DNA from: Hybos culiciformis
Lineage: Eukaryota > Arthropoda > Insecta > Diptera > Hybotidae
DNA length: 64,000 bases
Reading direction: 5' to 3'
Assembly: GCA_964007475.1 (NCBI GenBank)
Contig: CAXFZM010000154.1
Location: 1 to 64,000 of the forward strand
Notes under the pieces: generated by a model
What the model was told of the DNA's origin: nothing
The model's database searches: none
What the model saw: only the letters and a program-made list of their open reading frames with translations
Program-made: the position numbers and the translations under genes
Shown here: piece after piece, positions 25,326 to 37,315 of the stretch
Numbering within the stretch: position 1 is the first letter of the stretch
Layout of the letters: every line of letters starts with the position of its first letter

Positions 25326-25577
25326 TAAATAACAGTCATAAAATGTAAGTTATATTTTGATTATGTTTTGTTTTTTACTATATCTTTATTGTATAATTTT
25401 TTTTTTTTTTTTAGATTCGTAGATTCGAAAAGTAAATTGCAAATGATGTTAAACACACATCACACCACCTAACTAGAAGTATTCTAGTGTTCCAAATTCA
25501 TCGTAAATATTTTTTAATTTTAATTTTAAGCTTCAATTAATTTTTATTATATAAGAAAATTTTTAAAAATTCAGACA

Positions 25578-28004
25578 ATGAATTGTTTTAAATGCAAAAA
25601 AATAATGACTAGTCAAAAAATGTATTTAGGGCATATAAAATGTTTTCATTCTTTCGAAAAACATTTCGTTTGTCAATTGTGTAATCCTAATCGACTTTTT
25701 TCTCAAATTAATTCTTTTCGAAACCACATACGTTCCCATTTCTCAAAATTTAAACTTTTTTCTGACTTAAAAGATAAAAAAACTGAAAAACTACCAAGTA
25801 ATTTAAATAAAAGTATTGACCTACTAAATGTTCAAGAAGCCCATATAGGAAACCCAATTCTTCCAACTGAAACTTGCTTTAAGGAAAAAAACTTGGTTAA
25901 TTTCCGTAAAGCCATAAATAATTCGAATGAAAATTTATTGTTTGAACTGTATCAGAATCCCAATATTTGCAGAAAGACATTGCAAACGCTATTTAAAAGT
26001 TTTGACCAATATTTAAACGGAGAAATTTTTCTTGAAATGGAAAATATTATTACAAATAAAGTAACGATAAATCAGGATTTATTTCTTATTAAATCAATTT
26101 TTTCTGAAGTTCGAAATTCACTCGCTCCTTTAAGAACTGAACATCGCCGAGAGAAATTTGTTTCCGATCTTACTAATTATGGGGAAGTTGATAAAATTAA
26201 AATGGGTCAGAGGTTCGAAACTTCTAAGAAAGATCAAAGTACATTTATAAAAAAAGTAGATGTAAATTCATCTTATGTTTCCATTAAGAAATCACTGTTT
26301 CAGCTAATATCTTGTGAAGGTGTAATCGAAACAATGATGAATTACATAAGAGAATTGGAGGAAGAAAATGAATCAATTTCAAACGTTATTCAAACAACGT
26401 TTTGGAAGGAAAAATGTTCAAAATATCCTTCTAACAAGTTTACTTTCGTTCTTCCAATTGTAATATATTTCGATGAATTCGAAACCAACAATCCATTGGG
26501 ATCACGAGCGGGGCTACAAAACTTGGGAGGTGTTTATTTCTCTTGTTTATTTCTTCCACCAAAATATCGTTCAAAACTTGATTATCAATTTTTAGTTATG
26601 TTGTTTAATAGCATTGACAAAAAAAACTACGGTAATAAAGTATTTAGTCCGCTTATTGAAGAACTCAAAGACTTAGAAGAAAAGGGTTTACAATTTCATG
26701 AATATAAATTTTATTTTGTACTTGCGTTTTGTGTTGGGGATAATAAGGGCTTAAACTCAATGTTAGGATTTACGGAATGTTTTGTAGCGAACCATTTTTG
26801 CAGAGTTTGCTTCATGTCTAAAGATTTAACAAAATACTCTGTCATTGAGGATGTTTCTCTTTTAAGAAATATTGAAAACTATTCAGAACATCTAGCGATC
26901 AATGACATATCTAAAACAGGAATCAGGGAAATATGTTTATTTAATGATCTTAACACTTTTCATTGCACTGAAAATTTCTCAGTTGATTTAATGCACGACC
27001 TATTAGAAGGAGTTGCTAACTACGAATTAGCCTTATTATTACGGCATTATATTTTCTCTGAAAATTTTTTTACAATCAATGATATGAATATTCGTATAAA
27101 TCATTTTGATTTTGGTCAATATGAACATATAAACCTTCCTCAATCCATTTCAGAAGAAAATTTGAAAAATTTAAAATTAAAATTATCTGCTTCAGAAATG
27201 CTTTGGTTTTTAAGATTTTTTGGTGTCTTGGTAGGAGAGTGGGTTCCTGAAAATGATTCCAAATGGGGTATTTATCTCTTATTGTGTTCTATTTTAGATG
27301 TTATTTTACAAAACTCTGTAGAAAATTCTTCAGTTCAGTTTTTGTCTTATTTGATTTACACGCATCACGAGTTATATTTAAAAGAATTCAATTTACCATT
27401 AAAACCAAAGCACCACTTTATGCTTCATTATCCTCGCATTATGCGTATTGTTGGACCTTTGACTCAGCTTTGGTGCATGAGATTTGAAGCCAAACACAAA
27501 TATTTTAAAGGTATTGCTAGGTCTATTACCAGTAGAAAAGACATATGTTTTTCTTTGGCTAAACGTTACTTGCTCTCCGAGAGTGTAAAATTTTCTAAAA
27601 AATTTGAAATGAAGGATTTAATAGAAAGAGGTCCAGAAATTTTTCCACATAGGTCAGAAATTGTAGATATTTTAAAATCATACAATATAAATGAATACGA
27701 GTCAAAGTTTTATAGGTGGATTTCCATTAACGGAAATAAGTTGAAGTCTAAGACAATTTTGCAATTCAATGAGAAGGATGGATATCCTTGTTTTTATTCT
27801 ATTCAATATTTATTTATGTACAGTGATGAGAAAATTTATATGATTCTTAATAATTTGAATACCGAATTTTTTGATGTACATCGCCATTGCTTTAATATAA
27901 CTTTTACAAAAATTAATTTTTTACAACAATTAAATTTAAAAAATATTAGCTATAAGTATACTATACTAAAACTTAAAGGAGAAAATTTAATAATAAGATA
28001 CTAA
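25578..28004 (+). CDS. Zinc-finger transposase-like protein
   Basis: This uninterrupted 808-residue ORF opens with two Cys/His fingers (residues 2-25 and about 33-54, the second CQLCNP...F..H...H). Conserved-looking blocks further on are NPLGSRAGLQNLGGVYFSC (about 305-325), CRVCFMSKDL (about 408), a FSVDLMHDLLEGV motif (about 468-480) and LWCMRFEAKHKYFKGIARS (about 631-649). The D.MHD..EGV and MRFEAKH.YFK words recur in transposase-derived proteins of animals, resembling the CMC/EnSpm group. The DDE residues cannot be assigned by eye. The start ATG has the first zinc finger directly after it. The gene lies 250 bp after the SAM-like gene on the same strand. The open frame suggests recent activity or selection. 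I cannot identify terminal repeats. Confidence 0.65.
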   Translation: MNCFKCKKIMTSQKMYLGHIKCFHSFEKHFVCQLCNPNRLFSQINSFRNHIRSHFSKFKLFSDLKDKKTEKLPSNLNKSIDLLNVQEAHIGNPILPTETCFKEKNLVNFRKAINNSNENLLFELYQNPNICRKTLQTLFKSFDQYLNGEIFLEMENIITNKVTINQDLFLIKSIFSEVRNSLAPLRTEHRREKFVSDLTNYGEVDKIKMGQRFETSKKDQSTFIKKVDVNSSYVSIKKSLFQLISCEGVIETMMNYIRELEEENESISNVIQTTFWKEKCSKYPSNKFTFVLPIVIYFDEFETNNPLGSRAGLQNLGGVYFSCLFLPPKYRSKLDYQFLVMLFNSIDKKNYGNKVFSPLIEELKDLEEKGLQFHEYKFYFVLAFCVGDNKGLNSMLGFTECFVANHFCRVCFMSKDLTKYSVIEDVSLLRNIENYSEHLAINDISKTGIREICLFNDLNTFHCTENFSVDLMHDLLEGVANYELALLLRHYIFSENFFTINDMNIRINHFDFGQYEHINLPQSISEENLKNLKLKLSASEMLWFLRFFGVLVGEWVPENDSKWGIYLLLCSILDVILQNSVENSSVQFLSYLIYTHHELYLKEFNLPLKPKHHFMLHYPRIMRIVGPLTQLWCMRFEAKHKYFKGIARSITSRKDICFSLAKRYLLSESVKFSKKFEMKDLIERGPEIFPHRSEIVDILKSYNINEYESKFYRWISINGNKLKSKTILQFNEKDGYPCFYSIQYLFMYSDEKIYMILNNLNTEFFDVHRHCFNITFTKINFLQQLNLKNISYKYTILKLKGENLIIRY

Positions 28005-28280
28005 AACAACACAATTTTTGAAATTATTAAAAATTATGTATTTTGTTGTGTAAAATAAAAAATAATCGTATTACATATAAACAAAAATGTTACATACGTA
28101 CTGTGTATTTTTTGTACTAATAAGTAAGGCATTTAAAAATTTATTTGATTTGGTTCCATAAAAAAGTTTTTTGAAATTAAACTATGTAAATAAATTTTCT
28201 ATTTTTAAATAATGTATCATCAGAACAACTGTAAGAATTCAAATATTTTCGATTTCCAAATACAAGGTAATTGAAAAAGT

Positions 28281-29177
28281 GATCAATACTTTTCTTTAAT
28301 AGGAATTGTATTTAGAAAAGTATTGATTATAAAGTTATTGTATTTAATAAGGAATCAATACTTTTTTAAAAAAGGAATTATATTTGGACAAGTATTGATA
28401 ACGAAGTAATTGTATTTAAAAATGAATCAATAAAAGTGAAGCTTAATTTAATAATTTTTTAAACATTTAATTCTGTATACCTAAATATGTATAAAAAAAA
28501 AATTTATACAAAATCAATTGTAACACAACTCGAATCAATCAGAAGTATTCCTACCTACCTATGTACCTACCTGGGTAGGTAAGTGTTTAGGTAGGTAGGT
28601 GGTTAGGTAGGTAGGTGGTTAGGTAGGTAGGTGAGTACATAAGTGGGTACATAGGTGGGTACACAGGTACCTATACTCACCTATGTACCCAACTATCTAA
28701 CCACCTACCTACCTAACCATGTTCCTACCTAACCACCTACCTACCTAACCACCCACCTACCTAACCACCTACCTACCTAACCACCTACCTACCTAACCAC
28801 CTACCTATCTAAACACCTACCTACCTAATCACCTACCTACCTAACCACCTACCTACCTAACCACCTACCTACCCCAGGTGGGTATATAGGTAGGTAGGAA
28901 TACCTCTGATTTACAAAACGTTTGATTCGAGATTGTGTTACATTTGTTTATGTATACATTTATTTTTTTTTATACGAATTTAGGTATACTGAATTAAATG
29001 TTTAAAAAATTATTAAATTATGCTTCACTTTTATTGATTCATTTTTAAATACAATTATTTCGTTATCAATACTTTTCCAAATATAATTCCTTTTTTAAAA
29101 AAGTATTGATTCCTTTTTAAATACAATAACTTTTTAATCAACACTTTTCTAAATACAATTCCTTTTTAAGAAAACTA
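28281..29177. mobile_element. Fold-back element with minisatellite core
   Basis: Two arms of about 300 bp (roughly 28290-28590 and 28860-29175) are near-perfect inverted copies. AGGAATTGTATTTAGAAAAG, GTATTGATAACGAA and TTAATAATTTTTTAAACAT in the left arm all return inverted on the right. The arms themselves are built from subrepeats on ATCAATACTTTT / AATTGTATTTA. There is no coding frame. The centre is a TAGG-type minisatellite described separately. The left edge lies about 280 bp after the zinc-finger transposase stop. Confidence 0.88.
28545..28895. repeat. Self-complementary (TAGG) minisatellite
   Basis: The left part (about 28565-28660) repeats GGTTAGGTAGGTAGGT. The right part (about 28670-28875) repeats the complement, CCACCTACCTACCTAA, in many copies with a 16-base rhythm. 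The two halves can pair with each other. The unit resembles, but is not, the insect telomere repeat TTAGG. Confidence 0.9.
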
Positions 29178-29474
29178 CTAGTACTGAATACCAAAGTATT
29201 TAAGTTTTTACAGCTCTGTGTATCAAAAAGTCTTAGAGGATAAAAATTAATAATAAATCTTAAAATATTATCGTTATACATTGAAAATACAAACTATGTA
29301 TATATACATAGTCAAGTTTTTTTGTAATGATATTTAAAAATGAATTAAGTTAAATTAATTTTGAAATGTGTTCAATTAAATTTAAACAAATTATATGTGT
29401 ACCTACAATTGAATTTCAAATAAAAAAAAAAATACTAAAAAATAATTTAACCTCAACTAAGTTATTTATTTCAG

Positions 29475-29559
29475 GAAGCAACAAGAAAAGAAGGCTGAGA
29501 TTTCGGATTATTACCGAAAGAGAATAAAAATACTGGAGTTTGATACTAGACGATTTTAG
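29475..29559 (+). CDS. Orphan terminal exon, gene unknown
   Basis: A good acceptor (TTATTTATTTCAG) is followed by 85 coding bases ending in TAG. In the open phase they encode 27 residues beginning KQQEKKAEISDYYRKRIK and ending DTRRF. The charged, non-repetitive composition looks like real coding sequence. I find no upstream partner exon; the preceding sequence is the fold-back element. It may be the last exon of a gene with a very long intron, or a captured exon. I do not recognise the protein. Confidence 0.4.
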
Positions 29560-29579
29560 TTTTAAAAATAAATCATCGT

Positions 29580-31008
29580 TCCTATATTTATAGCAGTAAG
29601 TTTCTACATTTATACAGAAAAGGTGCTTATTATTTTCGTGAATTGTGAAATATAATATGTCTCAACAAATCATTATTAGTGGTAATTTACATTTCAACTA
29701 CGTTATAGAACCAATGTGATTTGTGGGCGCCTCTTTTGAAATGTAGAACTTACTTCTATAACTGTAGGAATGTTTACCAATTATACTACATCCCTTCTTT
29801 AAAGATATGGTACTTACTTCTATAACATTGGGAACGTTCACTATTCATATCAGTGTCAACGCCTATAATAATTGGAATTTTTGCTTATGATATTGTGATC
29901 AGTTCCTATAATAATTAGAATCGCTACTTGAAAATTTAGTATTTATTTCTATAACGATAGGAATATGTACTTATTATAGTTGTAGCAACTCCTATAATAA
30001 TAGGAATGTTTGCTTATTATACTAGGATCGATTCCTATATTATTTGGAATTGAAACTTTCAAAATTTAGAACTGGTTTCCATAACTCTAGGAATGTTTAC
30101 TATTTATATTGGAATCAATTTCAATATTAATTGGAGCCCCTGCTTTAAAATGTAGTACTTATTTCAATAACTATAGGATTGTTTACTAATTATATGGAAT
30201 GTTTGCTTATTATGTTGGGATCAGTTCCTATAATAATTGGAATGTCTGCTTTAAAATACAGTACACACTTCTATAAGCGTAGGAATGTTTGCAAATTATA
30301 CTGGGATCGATTCCTATAAAATTTGGAATCTCAACTTTAAAAATGTAGTACTAACTTCTATTAGTATAGGAATGATTACTTTTTATACTAGTTTCCAATC
30401 CTACAATAATTGGAATGTTTGCTTATTATATTGGGATCAGTTCCTATAATAATTGGAATTTCTGCTTTAAAATATAGTACACAATTCTATAAGCATAGGA
30501 ATGTTTGCTAATTATACTAGGATCAATTCTTAAAAAATTTGGAATCCCTACTTTAAAAATGTAGTACTAACTTCTATTTGTATAGGAATGTTTACTAATT
30601 ACAACAGTAACAATTGCTGCGATAATTGGAATGTTTACTTATTATACTATAGTGCCAATTCCTATAAAAATTGTACTGTGTCCTATTAACTAACTTTTTA
30701 AAAGCATAGATTCCTATTATAAAGAAGCAGTTAGTCCTAAATCTTATTTGGACCAACTCCATAAATCTTGGGAACAATTCATATTTTTAATAGAAATAAT
30801 TGCTAAAAAATTGGGACTAACTTCCATTACGCTCGAAATTTTTGATATTTTTTTGGTAAAGTATCCCATAAAATATGGGATTGGTTACCTCTAAAAATAT
30901 AGGAATGTGTCCCAATATCGTCCACAGATGTGTTTTTCCCATAAAATTGGGGAGTCAACAACGAAAAAATTGGGAATCGCTCTAAATTTTTTTTTCCGTG
31001 TAGAGATT
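29580..31008. repeat. Long degenerate repeat ending in CCGTGTAGA
   Basis: About twenty diverged copies of a 60-70 bp unit follow each other, on the theme TTCCTATAATAATTGGAAT, GTTTGCTTATTATA and GGGATCAGTTCCTAT. The right edge reads AATCGCTCTAAATTTTTTTTTCCGTGTAGA, the inverse of the start of the 11058 repeat. It has no coding capacity and is probably a non-autonomous transposon grown by internal tandem duplication. The left edge is not clear. Confidence 0.75.
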
Positions 31009-34000
31009 TAGTTAATGGGGGCGAGTTATATAGCCACTTTAAATATCAGAATTTCATTTTTTTACAAGAATTTTATTAGTAAAAATATTTATCATTCACT
31101 AACTATTCTTGTCGGTATAAAAATGTCAAACAAAGTCGTGAAAAATGTCAAGTAAATATTTCCAAGCCCATAAGCAAAACTAAAATTGGAAATGACTATA
31201 TTAGTACTTGATTATCTTTCAGAGCTATCTTAAAAAAAGGTCTATTATGAATATGACCATCACTTTGTTCTCTCTTTTTTTCTTATAGTTCTATATACTC
31301 AATGATGGCAAACTGTTAAAGCTGATGAGTTAAAAGAAAAGAAAAAAAAGATAGTTTCTTATAATAAAGTTTGTTCAAAAGTGTTTACTATACAAATATA
31401 TGTATCCTCCACTAAAATTATTATCTATAGTGATGAAAAGCAATTTTTTTATTCATTTTATTTAAAAAAGTTTTAAAAACACATAAAAAAAAAATTGTTT
31501 TTTCATCAAAAAAAAAATTAAAAACAAAATCACAAAAATATTTAAGTGTGAACTGAATTAAAAACACCTGGTATAAGTTATATAACTTGCTGTATGTACA
31601 CAATAATAAACTTTGCAGATAACATAATAAATAAATATTATGCAAATTCGAAATAATTATTTTTTTCATTTTTTGTTAATGAATATATACTCTTGAGAAA
31701 AGGCATTAGTTTGTATTTTTCACAAAAATAAAAAAACAAAAGATATTTTAAAAAAAATTAAATAAAATTTCACATTATATAATAATTTTATTTTCTACAA
31801 TGAAATTCAATAGTGTGAAATTTGTATTATTTAATTATTTTCGCTTTTATGCATCAATTTTATATATAATATACATATCCAACTATATTAATCAGTAAAA
31901 AAAACCACACTGGTGTATGAAGTTTTTTTTAAACAGGGCCAACAAAGGTCATAAAATTAATGCAAATATAGAAACAAAACGCCTTCAGTAGTTGCATTGC
32001 AGATATACATAATTATATTCTGACCACTATGCAATTTAAAATAATTTTATTTTAGTTATTAACCAATATGTTTTCTTACATGCATTACAGATAAGTAATA
32101 AAAACAAAGATTTGTATCTCAACTTCAAAATTGAATATAAATGATCTGAACTAATGTTTCATTTCATTTCTCTTAATGTTTTTTTTTTCTTTCAACTGGC
32201 TGTCATATAATACAATAATAATAATTATAATAATAATAATAATGTCTAGTAGGTACAATTAGGTACCAAGAAATTATACAATCGCATAAAGAAATGAAAT
32301 GAAAAAAAAAGAACTATTTATGATATTCTTTGAAAACAAAAAAAAATAACTTGACTTTTACGATGCTAAAGTTTTTTTTTGTTTTTTTTTTAATTTTTTT
32401 TTATTCATTTATTCATCATAAAAGTTTATGGTAAAAAAAATAAAAATGAATCTATTATTTTTATAAAAGTTATTGATCTTCATAATAATTTTCTATAACA
32501 AAAAAAAAAAAAAAAAAAATTCTTTTCAAACCAGTTTTAAATAAACAAAAAAAAAATAAACATTTCTGTCACAAAAAACTAATTAAGTTTGGTATATTAT
32601 TATAGATAGTTTTATGACAGCAAATTTAATAAAAATTTTAAAGTCATCATAATAAAAATGAATTTTTTTGAAATTGATTTATCCCTTTTAAACACAAATA
32701 TATTTATAAACGTGGCTTGAGCAAATAAATTTAAATATATATCTATTTCAATAAAACAATGTTTTTGAGCCGGAAGTGTACGGTGCACTATCAATTTTTC
32801 ATATTTTCAAAAATCTAATAAATTTTTATGACTCAATAGGTCTGACAATTAAAATTAATGTGTATGTAAGTCGTAAGTGCTGCGAATCAAAATATGATTG
32901 AAAGTTAATAAATAAATTATTATAGTTGGAAATCTGCAGAGTGTTGATTTTAAATATCCCCGAAATTAATTATATTTTTTTTATAATTTTTTTTTCAATA
33001 AATTATTATTGAAGTTATTGTCCAAATATAAAATTTCATACGATTTCATCACATTTGAACTCTTTTTTCAGGTATTAAGTTATTTAATTTTGTAATGGAT
33101 AAGTAAAAGTACTTAGATTCAGCTGACGAAATAAAATTAGTAATTTAAACCTTTTAATATGATTAATGTAAAACATTTTTTTTCTTGAAATACATATTTA
33201 ATACCTGCATACGTTGTTAATTTTCCCTGTACACGTACATAATATAAAAATTATATTTTTAAATAACCTACTCATATTTTCTAATATATTCAATACCTAT
33301 AAAATTAATATTTATTAATATGAAAAAATAAAATGTATTATAAAAAACAAAACCACGAAAAAAATAATAAAAAAAAAATTAGGCAATAATAATTACTTCA
33401 ATTTTTTTTATTATATATTTATTTTTCTTTCTCAATAAAATAAACAAAAAATTTTAAAATTGAACATATTTTTAATAAACATTTTGCAATAATTTTAATG
33501 ATTCTTAAAGTAATTATACTTTTAAAAAGAAAAAAACCCACATATTTTTTCTCGTCTATCTAAAGTTATTATATTCTGCTGAACTTAATTTCTCGTCAAT
33601 TTTTATAATACTTTAATAATAATTAGGTAGGCATTATAGTTTTATATTAATTATTATTACCAAGAATTATTATTTTTGAATTTATCGTGTGAAAAATAAA
33701 ATGTCTTAATTTTTTAATATGCATTTAAAAATAAATATATTTTTTTGATAAACCTATTGTTATTATATTTATCTTGTTAATTTAAAAAAAAATGTATTTT
33801 GGATTAAAATTTTATACCTCTTCTCTAAAATTCCAAAAAAAAAATGTTTCATTACCATTTCATTCATTTTATCAGAGAAAAATAATCAAAACAAATAAAA
33901 ATTCTTAAACGTCAAAAAAAAAAAAAAATAGAAAAATCTAGCTAGAATTTATATCTTTTACACGTCATTTAAAAAAGAACAATGTTTATTTTTTTTTAAT

Positions 34001-35242
34001 AAATAATATTTGTTTTTTTTTTCCTTTTATTTTTAGATTTAGCAGGTTGATTTAATATTTTTATTTTATTTTTGTTTCCTTACCTTTATTTTTTAATTTA
34101 AATTTTAATAATCCACATATAATTTTTCTTAGAATTTTTATAAATTAAAAAAATGATTAATTTTAAAATTTTATGAATTTATTTATTATTTTATTAATTA
34201 TTATTATTTTATTTTATAAAAACATTAGGTAAACATAAATAGCAGACAACAGAACACAATAACAACACGTAAGAAATTTTAATAATTTTTTTTTTTTTTG
34301 TAAACAAAACTTAAATTTTATTTTTTATTTAATTTATTTTCACTTTTAAATAGATTATTAAAAACAAATAATTAAAATTATTATTTTTATATTGAATAAT
34401 TAAACTTCTTTTTTTGTCAATATTTTTCTTTTATATGAAATTAATTTATAAATTTATAAATTTTCATCCGATTCTTATATATATAATTTTTTTTTTTAAT
34501 GATACATTAATGCTTTTTCCACAAAATTTGACACGAGACTGACATTTATTTTTATTTTGTTCAACATTGAACAAGGCTATCAATTTATTTTTCTGTGTAT
34601 ACAGAAAATGAATGTACAGAACACTAAAAAAAAATATTTTGAAGAAAAAATGTACCAAAAATTTTCATACCGGCAATAATAAAAAGTCAATGTAATTATA
34701 ACGGTAACATTTTATTATTGGTATGGCAAGACTAGAGTATTTCATTTATGTTTCTATCTTTTTTTTTTTTTAATTACGAACTCCCTTTGCCTATCTTAAA
34801 GATAATTTTATAATATAAAAGAAAACAAAACATGGAATGTATCAATATATTATGTATTATGATATTGTTAATATTACTTGATTAAAATTAAAGGGTTCTA
34901 AGTAGTAAAACCCCATTTTAAATATTATTTATTTATTAACAAGCTTAATACAATTATAATAAGAAAATATCATATTAATAAAAATCAACTATTATAATAA
35001 AAAAAGATTAGAGCGATTAAATAATTGCAAACATGAATGAAGTTACATGTTGTACTAAGTTATAATAAACTCCTCAAACAAGCAAAAAACTAAGTTTTAT
35101 TATTGAATGTATATATTATATGTTTTCTTTATCTCTTCTACGTTAAGATTTTCATTTGCAACTAGATTTCAACTAGACTGCAACAAATTTTACTAATTTC
35201 AAAAAAAATATTGTAAAACTTATATAAATATTTTTAAAATTT
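31009..35242. other. AT-rich stretch, no gene seen
   Basis: I see poly-A/T runs, ATT microsatellites (for example near 32215-32245) and no exon with convincing codon content. The right end (about 35100-35242) should hold the 3' UTR of the pickpocket gene. Confidence 0.6.
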
Positions 35243-37033
35243 TTAATTTCTAACAATAACAGTAATAATTGCTTTCTGGGATCGAATATTTTTCTTGTAA
35301 CAGTATGTAAAGAAATAAAAAAACTCAATAATTGAAATAAAACTAATTCCCATACATAAGCTGAAGGCACCACCAACATCTGCCATAAAACTCCACCATG
35401 ACTGAACAACAATTGTGCGACTTGATGGAAAATTTTGCCTGGCTAAGAATGCATGCAGGACAAAATTGCTCCTAGTTTTATTAATATTATCACTAAAATA
35501 AAAATGTTGTCTCTTAACACTCATTATAATATTAATCTCATAACATTAACAATTATAATTTTAAAACTTACTAGAAATCACTAATCGAATGATTATGTGC
35601 AAAAAGTTTGACATGATACCGTGATTGGTCGTATGTAACATCAAAACAATTTGGTAAACAATGCGTACACTTAGGATTAATGAAGGCATCTGAAAATAAA
35701 TAAGGCATTTCAAAATGTTTATTTTAACAAAATACATAATCTATAAATCTATAATTCTTTTATTACCTCTATTAAATGAATAACAACGAACATCTTTCAA
35801 TTTACATTCATTTAGCTTCTGAAGTTTATTAAATGTTGGAAAATTGTAAGGAACACAGCCACAAGTTTTGAATACCAATTCGCTCTTACAAGCTAATAAG
35901 CACTGTGCCCTGCGATACATTAAATCAACATCCTTAGCAATAAAGCAAGCTCTTTGGCCAATTTTCAAGTCCAAAACAGCCTCAGACACAGTTCTCTCAG
36001 TTGGAAAAATTTCAACAAATGTTTCCGTTCCACGTAGAATACTTGTGCGTACTGTTCTTTCTGAAACAAAATCTTTTGGATGATGGACGAATAAAATAAG
36101 TCCAGTCGAGCTATCAAAACTGGATGAACCATCGTTTCCAATTAAAGTCAAACCGCTATTTATACCAAAATTATTTGTGGTGAATGGTAAGTACGAATCA
36201 TTGTTTGGTTGATAATTAAAAGAGCAGCATGTACCTAAACTTGAAATTGACACATTAAAACTTAAATAATTTTGTTTTTGATTGCAGTTAAATTCATCAT
36301 GACCCCAAAAACATTTATGCAGAAAATTGGAACATCCTGAACTTGTTTCAACCGCGACTTGATAAATAGACAATTTATTTAATTCCAAAACTCTATCTGC
36401 AATCTCATATATCTTTTGATCTTTAGATGGCTCATAAGTGAATTCAGAAAATGATCGCATCAATTCTAGTCCTTTCATTATTTCGACACGATAAACATCT
36501 CTTGGAATAACCCTATATGCGTAACCAAAGTATATAAATTTTAAAATTAATCTTTAATTACAATAAACTTACAATTGGTTAACGAAATTCTGAAGTTTTA
36601 GTATGCTTATGGCATTCGGATTACATATTGTGATAGCTGGAAAAGCAACATCTGCTGTTGATAGCTGGAAAATAATATAATTTCTACTTTTTTAATACCA
36701 AAATTTAAATCCTTTCAAATTCTTAAAATATACCTTATATTCAAATGTTATCAAAGTTGGATTATCAAAAAAACTTTGCCATAATTTCATGAATAAATAA
36801 ATTGCGAAACAAAAATGACTAAATATGAAATAAGACCATATTTTCCTATAACAGACATAATAAAAAATATAATACACACTCATAAACATATGTCTAAGCT
36901 GGCCCCAACTGATGCTCCTAATGCACCCGCAAAAGTTTTTCGTTGGGTCGCTCGCTTTACATTTTTATTTAAAAAGCATAAGGATTAGAACACATTACAA
37001 ATGTATGAAGATTTTTCGCCGTTTTTCATTACC
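35243..37033 (-). CDS. Pickpocket-family DEG/ENaC sodium channel (5' end incomplete)
   Basis: Exons from the 5' side are one ending at 37033, then 36845-36734, 36664-36573, 36512-35767, 35689-35572 and 35492-35243. All have GT..AG borders and matching phases. I listed the gene to 37033, although the first exon extends at least to about 37165. The first exon gives the N-terminal gating region. The second holds TM1 (FIFSHFCFAIYLF). The third has the DEG/ENaC word FPAITICN. The large exon is the extracellular domain with the Cys-rich end (QCLLAC...CGCVPYNFP). The last holds TM2 with GGAFSLCMGISFISIIEFF, whose G.S motif lines the pore. These channels are trimeric, amiloride-type and used in insect mechano- and chemosensation. 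The true start is uncertain: the first exon meets a stop at a ten-base T run near 37181-37190, and an 81-codon frame (37315-37070) lies one base out of phase. Confidence 0.9.
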
Positions 37034-37315
37034 TGAAAATCCCATTAAGTGGTATTGGACTTTGTTTTCTTAATAAAACCATTCCGCCAATTTTTGTATG
37101 CTCTGAAAATTCATTAAAAGTATATTTAAATGCTTCCCAATAAATTGGCCATGAATTGAAAATTTTAAATTCAAAATGTGAAAAAAAAAATTAAAAAAAT
37201 TAATACGATGCGGAATCAAATTTATAACCGTTGGTGAATTTTTTTTTCCCAAATTCAATGAATCCTTGCAAGTTGTAAGGTAAACAATGCCATTGGAATT
37301 CATAACGTAAACCAT
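37034..37315 (-). CDS. Probable 5' exon of the pickpocket gene, frame unclear
   Basis: The part up to about 37180 continues the channel frame and encodes YWEAFKYTFNEFSEHTKIGG and LLRKQSPIPLNGIF, matching the layout of the pickpocket N-terminal region. Upstream of the T run at 37181-37190 the channel frame is closed. Another frame, beginning with ATG at 37315 (MVYVMNSNGIVYL), is open there. Either a single-base error or change in the T run split one exon, or a further 5' exon exists outside. There is no AG acceptor in the pyrimidine-rich stretch, which favours the first view. Confidence 0.55.

Noticed and set aside
27263..27487. 74-codon plus-strand ORF inside the zinc-finger transposase
   Set aside because: It is an out-of-frame shadow of the long ORF.
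28545..28895. Interstitial telomeric repeat
   Set aside because: The unit is TTAGGTAGGTAGG-like with a 16-base rhythm, not the TTAGG of insect telomeres, and it switches strand at the centre.
19849..28895. CRISPR array among the regular repeats
   Set aside because: Repeats are contiguous without unique spacers, and the genes around are eukaryotic with introns.
36888..36943. An extra pickpocket exon between the first exon and TM1 (minus strand, with AG and GT borders)
   Set aside because: The first exon joins the TM1 exon directly in matching phase, and the intervening frame does not match the channel family.
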